Part shown: positions 20,841-33,249 of the stretch, in pieces
Numbering within the stretch: position 1 is the stretch's first letter
Layout of the letters: the number at the start of each line of letters is the position of its first letter
Source of the DNA: Epiperipatus broadwayi
Taxonomy: Eukaryota; Onychophora; Udeonychophora; Euonychophora; Peripatidae
Length of the DNA stretch: 64,000 nucleotides
Assembly (NCBI GenBank): GCA_028023455.1
Contig: JAQFVV010000563.1
Span: 62,001-126,000 of the forward strand
Direction of reading: 5' to 3'
Notes under the pieces: generated by a model
What the model was told of the DNA's origin: nothing
Database searches by the model: none
Seen by the model: the letters and a program-made list of their open reading frames with translations, nothing else
Program-made: the position numbers and the translations under genes

Positions 20841-21609
20841 TGTTATAATATATATAAAACAATAATAAAGATGATGTCAAACATATCTTTAAAAAATTCA
20901 ATATTATTGCTTTCATTGAGAGAATATAGAAAAGAAGAGAAATTCATAGTTGAACCATTACACAGAATGTTGAAGAGTTTCAGAAACAAGTTTGCTTCAG
21001 AATTAATTAGTTCAAGTTAAAAAATCAATATATATGAAATCATCATAAAATTTATTTTTAACTTTTCATTTCTTGTCTTATTATATATATTTTTTACTTA
21101 AAAAAGAGCATCTAATCAATGAATGAATAAATAACATATACATAAAATTGAGAAAATTTATGTATTTGGCTTTTAGTTTCAATAGTAACAAAACTATTGT
21201 ATACAAATCATAGCCCACACTTAATATACCATTAATTGTTAACACATTATCTAATTTGTATCATGTACAGACCAAAATTACTAAAAAATTCTTTAAAATA
21301 AATAAATAAATGCATACTAAGACTTTAATTTTTCCAAAACTATTTTCAGCAGTTTTTTAAACAATATTGTAAAACTATATTACCAAATCAGGTCTCAGGA
21401 TATATGATAATAATCAGTATTTTTTTATTTACAAATGTCATTGTTATTTTAGCAATGGAATCTAATAACTAGCAATCACTAATTTGACATCTACAATAGA
21501 AAAAAAAATTAAAGAAGTTATCAATTACATTTTCTTGGGTTAAATCGATATAAATAGAGCAAATAAAAAAAATAAAAAAGATAAAATGGTACGAAGTGTA
21601 TTTTAATAG

Positions 21610-21815
21610 CCTTAATGGAATTTAACACTGCTATTAATAATTGTGAAGTATTTCATTTTAAGATTTTATGGAAGAATGATGATGAACCTTCAATTTTCCA
21701 TCATTTTGTTGCAGCTACCTGCAGCATTATTTTGTCAGTTTGGATTCTTTTCAACAGACACTATAATGATTTATTAGTTCAAAAAATTCTGAAGAGAACA
21801 GTGGTTTACAGCCAG
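21610..21815 (+). other. Possible exon (weak)
   Basis: An open stretch preceded by TTTTAATAG (acceptor-like) and ending exactly at CCA|GTAAGT (a good donor). The reading gives about 66 residues with mixed composition (EVFHFKILWKNDDEPSIF, then a hydrophobic run AATCSIILSVWILF, then NRHYNDLLVQKILK) that is less AT-driven than other frames here. I recognise no family. It could be an exon with one membrane segment, a repeat fragment, or chance. Confidence 0.2.
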
Positions 21816-22264
21816 TAAGTTTCTAAGAGTCTGATCTATATGTATTAAGGTACTGATTGTTAGACGGCAGCTGTCTGAGGGTAATTATATACTTAATTAT
21901 TTTGTTCTTAATGATCAGTAAAAAAAAATTGAATTTTTTTAATACTTCCTTTAAATATTTATAATAATTTTTATATAATATTTGTATAATAATTATTTAA
22001 TAAAAAGTATATAGTATTATAATTTGATTGTTTTTGAACATATTTTGTTTTTAAATATGTAGTTAACAAATTCAATCATAATAGTAAACATAAAACTATG
22101 ATCTTAAAATTGTTAATGACTTTTTAAATATGATTCTCCATAATATTTGGAATATTTAAAAATATTATAAATGCAATTTTAAAGTTCAGAATAAAATTTG
22201 GTAGATTTATTATAACTTCACAGTTAATCATATTTTAAAAATAAAGTGTACTCAACAAAGACTT

Positions 22265-22510
22265 CATTAACTCTCATGCCCTGTGACAGATTTAAAGGTC
22301 CTTCCTGTTTGGAAGATTTCAAATTCTGATTTTTGTATTAAATCATTATTCTATATAAGAATTCAACAAATTGGACTTGATTTAAATACAATATATATTT
22401 ATAAACAAAAACAATTTTAAAAAATCATGTATAAACTTTACAAATATTGAAAAAATGAATTCATAATGACACCAAAAGATTCTTTCATTATTGAGCAATC
22501 CTCAGAGCCG
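22265..22510 (+). repeat. Dispersed repeat R3, copy 2
   Basis: Aligns with 23950-24235 through 'TTTTTGTATTAAATC', 'AACAAATTGGACTTGATTT', '.AAAAAATCATGT.TAAACTTTACAAAT' (quoted in parts) and 'GAAAAAATGAATTCATAATG'. A non-repeated C-rich patch (GAGCCGAACGACCAG) ends it. No coding sense seen. Confidence 0.5.
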
Positions 22511-23949
22511 AACGACCAGAAAATAATCTAAATCTTTTTAATTGCAATTTCTATTTAAAATATAATGCAAATGTTCAACACTAATAAATATTTCAAATTG
22601 TTTTAAAATATTAAAATTATTTCCTAATTTTTAGAATATCTCAAATTATCCTAACACAATGTCAGAAATGATGTACTAGCCTTCATTTTCATAAGGTGGG
22701 ATGATTGAAAAGCCATAATTTTCCTTGTTATTATTGCAATGGAAGTTATTACTTTCTATTTTTGAAATAATATATATACAAATGAAATAACAGTATAATG
22801 TATGCTTTTGATTTTTAATAATTATTACACAATTATTGTATAAAAATAATCCTACATCTTAAAAAATGTCACAAAAATTTTTTTTTTTCTTATTCCAAAA
22901 TATATTATGAAGTAATCTTGCAAATGGTCTCAAAACAGATAGCAAAGGACTACATCTATCAAAGTTTGGAAGCAGGACTAAAATATTTTGACCTTGTTAT
23001 TTCATACTGGCATCTTTAAATTTGTTTTTTAAATTAAAGACAGTACACAAGTTTATTAATTTAACACTTTAAAATTTCAGCATTTTCTGATGTTTTTCTT
23101 TGTCTTACACATCAATGCAAAATATATGATTAAATGATTATTACTTATCAAATTAATAAATTTGACTTTATTTGGTAGATATTTTTGTTCACTTCTGAAA
23201 TAAATTTTAAATGTTCATATTTTGTTTCTATAAATATTAAAAAAAATGAGATCGTAATCAAAACAAGAAGATTACACGGCATCATTTCAGAAAGATTATT
23301 TTCAATTTTTCAAAATCAACAAAATCTTTATTTCTTATTATTTTTAAAAATGTAAATGAATATTTATCTATTTGGCTTATATCTAACAAATTATGCTTTA
23401 AAAGTTTAAAATGTTTGAATATTTATTGCAAAATTGTGATATTTTCATACTCTATAAGTAGATTGCTTATGTAGAAGCTAAACTTGTGAATTCCCTCAGG
23501 CTATATTCACATTAGCTGCTAATATAACATTACACTTTTGAAAATAAAATATTTTTAGTCAAAAAAAGTTATTAACAATTTATATTTCTCAATATCTAAT
23601 CAATATAGTGTAAATTGCAAAAAAAAAATATTGAAAACCATAATAAATTTGCAAATAAATAAATAAACATGTTTTTGGTATTTGGAACTATTTTCTTTAA
23701 ACAATGTCATAAAATGCTGAATGTTTTACAGCCTTGCTCTCACACAATGGATGAACATGCCAGGGTGGGCCTTATATCTATAGACAAATGGCCTTTTATT
23801 GAATTTCCCACCATCAGAGTAATTTTTTGAACGAAATTTTTATATAATAAAATATACAAAAAAATACTCACTTTGACATGTAATACTTACAGAAAAATTC
23901 ACCAGGGGACAAATTGCTAAAAGCACATATATACTTGTGAGAAAATTAT

Positions 23950-24235
23950 GAAGGGTTAACCCTTTAACAGGTGAAAACATTTACATTTATTTCCACAGTG
24001 GCAATTTTATTCAACACTTGATTTTAATTTTAAATCTTTATTCTGTATTAGAATGTAATAAATTGGCCTTGATTTATTAGAATTATAAGATTATATATGA
24101 AAAATATTTCTTAAAAATCATATTTGAACTTTACAAATGTAGAAAAGAGAATAAAGATAATACATAGTGAGAACAATGAATTTTTTTCTCATTGGAGAGC
24201 ATAAAAAAAGGCAGTTTACCCAGTGGGGGAAATCC
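23950..24235 (+). repeat. Dispersed repeat R3, copy 3
   Basis: Contains 'AATCTTTATTCTGTATTAG', 'ATAAATTGGCCTTGATTT', 'AAAAATCATATTTGAACTTT' and 'ACAAATGTAGAAAAGAG'. It opens with GGGTTAACCCTTTAACAGG at about 23954-23972, which recalls a piggyBac-type end (TTAA target plus CCCTTT), but no matching AAAGGGTTAA was found on the right, so I do not classify it. Confidence 0.5.
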
Positions 24236-24593
24236 CCCCAAAAATGTTATAATTGCATTAAATTCAAATTGCACTTGTAGGACCATCTATTGAGATATAA
24301 CTAATTTTTTTTGTTGTTGTTAGTTAAAAGAAACATGCCATTTTATGTTAAAAAAAAATTTCAATCAATGCTCATGATTATGAAATAAACCATAAATTAC
24401 AAATAATAAGGATGATTATAAAAGAATTATGTTACAAATAACCAGGAAAAACAGAAAAAAAATGAATTCGGTATTACTGGCATAAATGTAAAGATTAAAA
24501 TCTTAAGTGAAAATAACAATAGCTAGACTAAAATAATTTAAGCCAATAAACATCACATGACATCCATCTCTTATGCTTGTGTATAACTGTCAT

Positions 24594-24975
24594 TAAAACA
24601 CACAAAACTCACTATATGTATGCCACACACAGCAAGCTAGAGTATTCAATGGATGCCAGAAGACTTGTACATAAAATAAGCTGATGGGCTTGAATTGGAA
24701 ACATTAAGGTGTTTTCAGTTTAAGACTCATAGTTTTGTAGTTAAATGGAGATAAAAGGTGGTTGCTGGAGGGTTGCATTAGATCCTAAGATCTAGATGCA
24801 GTGCTCTCAGATCCAAGGCTCCTCACTGACGAAGGCCACAAGCAAGAAACTAGTCTGGGGAATATTGGATGAGTAGGCACTAGATGGGGATTTTATGCAC
24901 AAGCCTTCTGGCATCCATTGATTATTCTAGCTTGCTGTCTGTGGCATAGTATAGTGAGTTTTGTCTGTTTTAACT
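24594..24975 (+). mobile_element. Hammerhead-bearing repeat, copy d
   Basis: The right ~85 bp (24890-24975: GCCTTCTGGCATCCATTG, CTAGCTTGCTGTCTGTGG, ATAGTGAGTTTTGTCTG) is present in reverse complement on the left (24594-24680: AAAACTCACTATATG, CAGCAAGCTAG, CAATGGATGCCAGAAG). So an inverted piece of the 3' end is joined head-to-head to a sense copy. The ribozyme lies at 24806-24873. The short repeats at 36262-36480 and 58850-59005 share the tail motif (AGCATCCATGGATTGC...GGTTGCACTACTATATG) and may be ribozyme-less relatives. Confidence 0.78.
24806..24873 (+). ncRNA. Hammerhead ribozyme, full core
   Basis: Core CTGACGA (24826-24832) is an exact CUGANGA. GAAAC is at 24846-24850, TA, then the GTC triplet at 24853-24855. 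Stem I inner: TCCTCA (24820-24825) with TGGGGA (24856-24861), identical to the 20.1-kb copy. Stem I outer: ATCCAA (24811-24816) with TTGGAT (24865-24870), plus CTC/GAG beyond. This outer stem differs from the GTCCT/AGGAC of the other copies yet still pairs, which suggests compensatory change. Stem II (24833-24845) is weak here, with only GC/GC around CACAA, so activity of this copy is doubtful. Confidence 0.78.
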
Positions 24976-25828
24976 AAAATAATTTGTTGGCAATTAGATA
25001 ACTAGATAAAAAAATATTCTCGAAATGAGATGAAATAAAGAAGTAAACTGTAAGAAAAAAAAAATACGAAAAATTTTTGGAGAGATTTTTACTCTTTACT
25101 GTTTGAAAATGATGATAATAAACATTTCTGTAATAATATGTAAGTATAAGGATAGTACTTGTGAGTTTCCAAGGAAACCAAAATGACAATCTGTATTTTT
25201 GATAAATGTAAAATTTTGAGGGTCTATAATCTATGGGAGATGTGTTAGTTATTAAATTAAAATAAAATTAATAAATCGATTCTTAAATTTAAAAAAGGGA
25301 ATAAATTCCAATAAATTTCTTTAATAAGCTTTATTTTAATGTTTCTTCTTAGTTTACATTATAACGTGGAAAGCGCCTAGACATTGTTTTACTTTGGTTC
25401 ATTCAATTCAGTGTTTCTTTTTGCCAGCAGTTTTTTTGATAAATTGTCATAATGATAAAAATTTGGGACCCTCCTATCACTGAACATAATGCAGTGGACT
25501 ATTTTTAAAGGTACGGAATCCTGCCCTCGCGAAAAGTGTGCGTTAATAGTCATGATATAATTGTACGCCACCGTCATGAATAAATTGTAAATATTGTATT
25601 TATATATTCTATTAATAAATTAATAATAATAAAAACTATAAATACTGTAACTAATTTTTCCTCAATGATTTCTTTTTTAAAAATAAATATAATAAAAATT
25701 AAAATGTAATTATTAAAGACGAAGTTTCCTCGCAAGCATTTTGTTGGGGAGCCCCCAAAACTGTAGATTTCTCAAAAATACCGGCTGCCATCTTTGTTTA
25801 CTTGAAAACTCACAAATAACAATCTACA
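24976..25828. other. AT-rich noncoding DNA
   Basis: No supported gene. The minus-strand frame at 25389-25577 has a fairly mixed composition, but I see no known domain and no splice sites that decide it. Confidence 0.5.
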
Positions 25829-25931
25829 ATTAGCTGAGAGGTCATCGCAGCCGCCTTGCAAGCAAGTACTTGGTTGCAGACGGTTGTGGGTTCGCCTCCC
25901 GGCCGATGCTATGACATAAGAAAAAAAAAAA
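25829..25931 (+). mobile_element. tRNA-derived SINE, family A, 5'-truncated
   Basis: Begins at the box A region (TTAGCTGAGAGGTCATCGC), then CCGCCTTGCAAGCAAG, GACGGTTGTGGGTTCGCC, TCCCGGCCGATGCTATGACA and an A tail of about 12. It lacks the GTCAAGCGTTG start of the other copies. It is nearly identical in sequence to the 41.1-kb copy, so both look young. Confidence 0.87.
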
Positions 25932-27326
25932 TAAATCATTGAATAATCAGAAGAAAAAAATAACCATTAATTATTTTATAAATGCTTTGATCATCCCAAT
26001 AGAAGCATTATTTACAACATATTCAGAATATTACTCAAGTTAAACTGAATTGCTTCTCTTCAGTACATCCCTTGACTAGTTATTACTTTCGACAACAATT
26101 GTAGATAATCCTTTCCTTTGAAAGTAACTTTAGTGATGTGAAAATCATTAAGCTGGTTAATTATTAAGTCATTACTAACCTAAGGAACAAGTTTCTAACA
26201 ATTCAAATAACAATACTATTATTAAAAATAACTATAAAACGTGAATAAGAAAAAAACTGATAAACACTCAACTCCCTAAAAACTACAATAAAGCTTCCAA
26301 CCACAACCACTAATGTTAATTTAATATTATATATTCTATAAAATATATGTGTGTGTTTATGAGTTGTGTGAAGTATTTAAATATTTAATATACTGTATAT
26401 ATTTTAAATTGTTTGCGCAGATTTTTTAAAAATTTAACTATTTATCAAAAGCGTGACAACTGTTGGTTATTGACGTATATTAAAATGGATTATCGATCTT
26501 TATTTAATGAAATAAAAAGATAAAACCTCACTGGGGAAAAAATTATCTCTAAATGTGAATGATTTTTATCAGATGTATTTGCATTTTATATAATCTAACA
26601 TCAATAACTTTTATCAATTGTCACTTTTTTAAAAAAAATAATTGTGATTTTCTTTTTTTTTAATTTCTTAAAGTTTAAATAATTTTGCTAACTAATTGAA
26701 TTACACACACATTTTTATAATGAATCATCATCGTTAAGTAACAAAAAAGAAACCTTATCCAAAAGAGTAAATCATTTTATATTTTACTAGTTTCCATATC
26801 TTAATAAAGAACTGTGTCGTGTTACTGCTAGACACTCATACAAAAGTCGAGCTACCTTATATTTCCAGGTTAACAAAAAAGGTTTTTACATTTATGTGAT
26901 TATATATGGCTATTGTTTTTTAACTTCAGTCATACTTTCATTCAATGGGCGGAGATTTGCCTTTTAAATAAAGCCTCATTTGTTATTAGCTTCATTTAAA
27001 AATTGAAGACCCCCCCCCCAATATATATATTCAATATAGATATATTAATTTATAATCAAAACAAATGTATAATTATTATGCAACATTATATCAGTTTAAC
27101 AATTTTTAGCATTTATTTTTAAATACGTAAAAATTTTGAACCTATGTTTTAATTAATGTCAAAATATTAAAGAATTTTATTAATTTTCGAAAATGCTGTA
27201 TTTTATATTACTACCACCCAAATTAAATACTTTTCAAAAGCGAATATTAGGATCTTTGAAAATCAAGACGATAGCCTAAATTTTTAGAATTTAAGATGAG
27301 CATCATGTTTATTATTTCTTTAATTA
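25932..27326. other. AT-rich noncoding DNA with a C10 run
   Basis: The run of ten C's at 27010-27019 next to an (AT)n tract is unusual against this background. No gene is supported. Confidence 0.55.
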
Positions 27327-27540
27327 CCCACCACTCTCCACATTATCTCATAACGCTAATACACTTGAACAAATATATGTTGAAAAGATAAATAATCACC
27401 AACATTTATGTGTTCAAGTGTATCAGTGTTATGAGATAGTGTGGAGAGTGGTGGGTCGTGTGAAAGTCTGTGTTCATATACCCTATATATTACATATATA
27501 GACACAGGTATATAATAAGCTTGTGTGTTTCAGTTTAATT
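27327..27540. mobile_element. SINE-like family B, head-to-head inverted pair
   Basis: Left half (27329-27405, minus sense) and right half (27408-27540, plus sense) are copies of the same repeat facing apart. 'CCCACCACTCTCCACA', 'TATCTCATAAC' and 'ACACTTGAACA' on the left pair with their complements on the right (TGTTCAAGTGTATCAG, GTTATGAGATAGTGTGG, AGAGTGGTGGG), making a ~50-bp-arm hairpin. The right copy continues into the family's 3' part (TATATAGACACAGGTATAT). Only the 5' part is duplicated on the left. Confidence 0.82.
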
Positions 27541-28399
27541 ATTGGAATAATAATAAAATAAAATGTAGGTTTTGTATTATATCACTTAACCAATTTTGTA
27601 ATACATATATCCGAATCTTTTATATGGTCATAAATATAGTCTATAATTAGCAATTTCTAAATACATAAAATATATAATGTGTATTAAAGATAAATAAAAA
27701 GTTTGAAATGGAATAAGCACTGTTGATAAAGAAAAAACATAATAGGCTTAGTTTAGTGTAATGATAGGTAGCAGAATATGAAGGTCAACGTCTAGGGATT
27801 GTTGCCCGGATCTGCTATTTCTAGTGCTTGAACTTTTTATGAACTCCCAAGCAATTACTAGCCTACATGATTATTTATATATACATAACTTCTTTATAAC
27901 ACTACCATATTTCAAATAAATGAATAAAGTCATAAGAAAAAACAAATTATAGACGTATTGAAAGTTAGTGTCAATATTTTAAAAGATGACTAAATAAATA
28001 TATAAATAATAATATAAAATCAATGCAATTACCATTCACCCATTTGAACCTGAATATATATATATATCTTTTAACACCTTTTTTTTTTCCAAAATTTTAA
28101 ACTAATTAATTACTTACAGAACATGTTATTTCATGCATTTTTACCTGAATCAGCTTTAATACAAATATTTATAGTTTAATAAATGATAATGAATAGTGAT
28201 ATGAAAAATAGGTGTTAATGCAAAACTAGAGACAAAAACTATTAAAAAACAGTATTTGTAGTTGACACCCCTAATCCTCAGAAACATTCTGATAAAATCG
28301 TTTCAAAATATTAACAGATTTTAAAAATTGGGTGCTAGAAAATGGTTCAGATTTCAATAAAATCAATAGAAAAATAATTCATATGTTATTAAAATCTAT
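27541..28399. other. AT-rich noncoding DNA
   Basis: A block at 27725-27840 (GGTCAACGTCTAGGGATTG, TTGCCCGGATCTGC) is SINE-like in composition, but I cannot place it in a family. Otherwise nothing. Confidence 0.45.
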
Positions 28400-30206
28400 A
28401 ACAAAAATAAAAAAGCAACAATTTACTAGTAAATTTTCTACTGAGACAAGACAACCTATGATAAAAAGAAGAAATATAAAAATAATCCAATAAAAAGAAT
28501 TGCATATATCTAGAGTTTTGTATGAAAAAGAGTTAATAATGACATAAAAATATATAATTTGAAATTAGCAAGGAAAGCTACAGAAGAGAATAAAAGTGTT
28601 AATAATGTAAAGCATCATCTTGATATTGGTAGGTAACACTTCTACTAGAAGAAAAAAATGGAAGTATTACTAAAATGAAAGATTACATCATGAAATGTAT
28701 GGAAGTGTTCTATAAAAAATTATATAGCAATAAAGAACAAAAAAATAAAAACTATCCCCTACAATTACAACATCTGAATTGTCCAGAATTTTAAATGAAG
28801 AAGCAAGACATACAATTAAATGTATGAAGAAGACAAAAGCTCCAGGTAATAATGGAATTATAATCTATATCTTAAAAAAAGCAGATGAAGAAATAGAAAA
28901 ACTGTTGGCAATGTTAAGTACTTAATGTCTAAATGTACCAGATGATTGGAAAATAGCATCACTAATATTTATATTTAAAAAAAGATGATAAAGAAAATAT
29001 TAGAAATTAGATCTATCACTCTTTTATTAGTGCTGTACAGAATTTTTACCAAGATTATTAAAACTCATCTAGGGAGAAATTTTGAATTTTAACTAACCAA
29101 AAAAACAATCTGGATTTAAAAACCGTTTTAGTACAGTGCTTCACATCCAACTATTGAGAGAAGTTATAGAAATAAATATGAGTTACTATTATGCTTTGGA
29201 TTTGTAAATTCATTTGATTCTATAATTCACAGATGTAGATCCAAAGATATTGTTATATTCTGTCAAATATTTATCAAAATGCAACAGCAATTATTAGATC
29301 GCATAATGATACCAAGAAGATTAACATGGAGAGGGATGTACAATAGGGTGACTCCATATCTCCAAAAAATTTTACAGCAGTTTTACAAGAATTATTTTCT
29401 GGATTAAAATGACAAGCTAAAGAAATAAAAGAAAATTAAGATTATTTAAGTCATCTAGATTTTTCAGATGATGTTGATATTTTTGCAAATAATGCTTCAG
29501 AGCTTCAGGAAATGCAAGAGTAATTAGAAAGTAGGATTAAAAAGCTAAAATTACTTTATCTTTTTAGCATTTATAGATATTCTAAAAGAAAGATAATAAA
29601 GGTTGATTTATAATCATGAACTACAAATAAATACCATAGTCACTTTATTAATAATGATGGAAACATAGTGGATGAAATTAAATATAAAATTAAACTTTGA
29701 AGAAATGTGCTTTTGACAAAAATATTTTGATACTAAAAGGAAATTTGTTTTTGTGTGTGAAAACGAATGTGTGTTAATAAATGTATTTTACCAGTTCTTA
29801 TTTATGATTCTGGGATTTGAATGCATATAAAAAAGCAATGCAGTGGCTTCAGACTCCTCAAAGAAGTATGGAGAGATGTGTGCTAAGAGTCATAAGATGA
29901 CATCAAAAATGAAATACATGGATGAAAAGAACAAACGGGTCTGACATCATTGAAAATAATAAGAAACTGAAGCTGAGATGAGCTGTACATATCACTGGAA
30001 AAGATGATAATAGATAGACAGGTGCAATTTTAAACTGGATCATAAGAGACTATAAAAGACCTAGAAAGAATCCACATGTGAGATGGATGAAATAATGAAG
30101 TTTGCTGATGTGGTGTGAAAAAGAGACTAGAGATGAGGAAAATTGGATTAAAATTTAGAAAAACATTCATCCTGCAGTAGAATGATAATGTTTAAAAATA
30201 ATGATG
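28400..30206 (+). pseudogene. Old RTE-like LINE, many stops and frameshifts
   Basis: A relative of the 11-kb LINE in the opposite orientation. Readable pieces include EENKSVNNVKHHLDIG (about 28580), the RT entry KCMKKTKAPGNNGIIIYIL (28820-28880), GDSISPKNFTAVLQELFSGL (about 29350-29410), DFSDDVDIFANNASELQE (29458-29510, aligned to FTDDVVVFANNASDLQE), and MERCVLRVIR with a C-terminal HVRWM piece near 30080. The end FILQ* matches the other copy's terminus. It retains somewhat more 5' sequence (linker before RT) but no recognisable endonuclease. The number of stops suggests long decay. Confidence 0.88.
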
Positions 30207-31259
30207 ATTTATAGTTTTTTGTTGCACCAAATTCATTAGAGTAGTATTTTATTATTTTTTAATGGTTTTTTTTCTATTAATAATCAATATAATATAGAAA
30301 CTATAAATTATAACTAGATTATATCACAAAAAAAAATTATACCAAATCATTTATAAAAACATAGTTCTGTGATATAAAGCATATTTTCCCCCTGATAAGA
30401 TGTACTAATAAGTAATGAGATTATTCTACTCAATAAATTCAATTATGTTTTTATTTCAAATCCAACATTATAGGATTTTTTAAAAAAAATTTTCATCTGA
30501 TATTTTAATCAGATACAGAAAATATTTTCAAAATGAAGATTAAAAAAAAGAATAAAAAAAAACAACAGTAAAATAATTTAATAGCAAGAGATGGTATAAT
30601 CTTGATATGTAAAATTGTAGATAGTCACACAAATATGACTTCAGTGTAAAATTTGTTACCAAAATATCATTAATTCACAAATTAAACCTAACAAAAATAT
30701 ATTTTATAAAAATATAGGCTACAGCCTTAATAAATATCAATGTGCATTTAAATAAATTTATAATTAAAACAGTTAATTAAAAATAATTGTAAAATTAGTA
30801 GTACAAAAGATATTGTGATAACATGCATCTAGAAGTAAGTTAAGCAAATCTCATCCATTCAAATTACCTGAGTTTTGTTTTACTTATTCAACTGAAAATT
30901 ATTACAGAAACCTTAGTTCATGAATCTACTGCTCTGTCAAATCATATAGGGTAAAAAAAAGTTATTCTCATTAACTAATATTTCTGCATATAAATTTTAT
31001 ATAAAATAACACATTATATATATCTCTATCTTTTTTTTTTTTTTTTTTGGGGGTGTGGTCGCTCTCTATTTGGTTTTTTAATTAAAACTCAAAAGGAATT
31101 TTGTGGTTATTATAGATTGTTTATTAATTATTATATGTATATTCAATGTATTTGCATCATTAATTGTATCATTCAGCTAGATTTCTATTAAAACAATGAC
31201 ATAAATCATGACATAACAATTCAGTCTTAAAATCAATTGTCTTAATATTAAGTTCCCAT
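30207..31259. other. AT-rich noncoding DNA
   Basis: A T run at about 31030-31048 followed by GGGGGTGTGG (31049-31058) stands out; it may be the A tail of a minus-strand insertion. No gene. Confidence 0.5.
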
Positions 31260-32700
31260 ATATTTTGTTAATAGCAATTTATTAATTGATATTTATCACA
31301 CATTGACTTATTTGGAATCTCTTCTTGGAAATTTATATCTTGCACTTCTATGTTATTTTCATTCATCATAATGGTCACATTTCCCTTCCCAAAATTCTTA
31401 TTGATGATTGACTCAGTAACACTTTGCTTAGAAGCAACATCATTATTCATGACCATTAACATTTTTAAGACTTCTTAAAAAGTTAATATTACATTAAAAT
31501 CAGGCCAAATCTTGCCTGTGATAACTTTACACATATCACATTCAGATATGGACAGATATAAAAAAGAAATTAGATTTAGGACAAGTAGCACCCAGAGTTT
31601 ATATCTAAAACATTTGTAAATATTCAGTAACATCCTATGCAATAATATCATTATTCATTCTTGTCAAAAAGATTTCTTTAATATCTTCATAGGTTCAACA
31701 GTTTTCAAAATATGAGTAGTTTGATTTTTATATATACGCAAAACTTATTAAAATTCATTTTTAGTTTTTTGTTTCTTTATGTCACAATTTTTAAAGCATA
31801 TTCTTTTTCAGCATTATTGCTATTAAATTTTTATCTTCTGAGCAAGCTTTTATAGATTCATTAAACCTAGTATAAATAATAAGGAGCAGATAATCATGTC
31901 AAATCTCCATTATTTTCTATTTATTATCTATAATTATTTTATTTGTTGTTTAATCACTTTATCATTGTTATTTTGTCTAATAGCTTTCATATTTATCTAT
32001 GTTTCCACACTAGTACTGTCCTTCTTTAATAAAGATGGCAAATCAAAGTCTCCATCATGTCTGCTTTTATTTTTAACCTTACTTGTCAATAATAATTTCA
32101 GCATTATGTCCTACTAATTTCTAAACTTTTGCCAAATATATTCTTCTTAAGTAAAATATTTTTTTATTAAAATATTATCATTTTTAATAAATTAATTTCA
32201 TTTGATAAAGCTATCACGATATTTAATATTCTATGTAAAGAAAAGCCTATTTCTTGACAAGACAAACAATTAGCATTCATTCTATTTACTGTTGTCTTAT
32301 TTTTATCATAATAATTAATTATACTTTCTAAATAATCATTTAAAACACCACTAATTACTGCAATTTTAAGATTTGAATTACCTTCAATATTGTTACTTAA
32401 ATATTCAATTTCCAATAGCTTTTATTCAACTGTTGTTTTCAATTTTTGTAAGTCAACTATGCCTTTTTTTCAAGATCTGCCATTTTGTTTTCAAAGCATG
32501 TATAAACATTTATTGCATAGTAAACAGTCCATCTTATTTTCATTTTTACACTAAAATGTGAAATCATCCTTATACATGACACATGTAACTTATTGCATTT
32601 AGAACATAATCCTTCATTGCTTACTAAATATTAGATTATTACAAAAAGCACACAGGGTGTCTTCAAATATAGTACAACGAAAATAATAATTATCATCATA
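31260..32700 (-). pseudogene. Possible decayed LINE ORF1-like sequence
   Basis: On the minus strand an upstream piece (about 32640-32540) reads LCSKCNKLHVSCIRM, reminiscent of the C..C..H..C spacing of PHD-type fingers found in some CR1-like ORF1 proteins. Then come KMADLEKKG and an 82-codon open frame (32415-32167) with helix-prone, charged content (NYYDKNKTTVNRMNANCLSC). A later 64-codon frame (31462-31268) has MNNDVASKQSVTESIINKNF. Composition and layout fit a decayed nucleic-acid-binding ORF1, but no domain is certain. Orientation is opposite to the RT region downstream. Confidence 0.3.
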
Positions 32701-33249
32701 TTTAACAGATTTTATATTAAAATAAAAATGCACATCTAGCATTCACCAATCCAATTTGAGTTTATTGTTAATCTGTGAGCTCATTAAAATAAACACACAC
32801 ACACAAAACGTATAAAATGACTTGAAAATGCAAAAATTAATATCTGCCAGATATTAAAACAGAAGCTAAATTTTAATTTTATCGCATACTTTTATCAATA
32901 TCAACAAATATTTAATGAGCAATGGTATTAAAAATATATAAAATATGTTGTGATATAATTAATGAAAATATTACAGAATCATATTGGATTGAAATTAAGT
33001 TTAAACATTTAAAAAGAAATATTAGTAGACACTATACGTTTATGAAATATTTTGCTGTATTATAAATTACATGAACATTTGATGATGGTTAATGTGTTTA
33101 GTAAATTATAAATATGACATTACATAAATAGCTGATTTTAATGTATCTGACTTCATCATTTATGTACCATCAATAATGTTGATAAAAATGCTAAATTTCA
33201 TATAATTAAAAACTTTCCCTATTTAATTCAATTAATACAGCATAATAAT

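Larger units (their letters stand above)
20841..24593. other. AT-rich DNA with two R3 repeats and one weak exon candidate
   Basis: Besides the listed repeats and the candidate at 21610-21815 I see only A/T-rich sequence. The frame at 20823-21020 overlaps the end of the foldback element and has no known domain. Confidence 0.5.

Noticed and set aside
23954-23972. piggyBac-like end TTAACCCTTTAAC
   Set aside because: No matching inverted end with TTAA was seen on the right side; left as an unclassified repeat.
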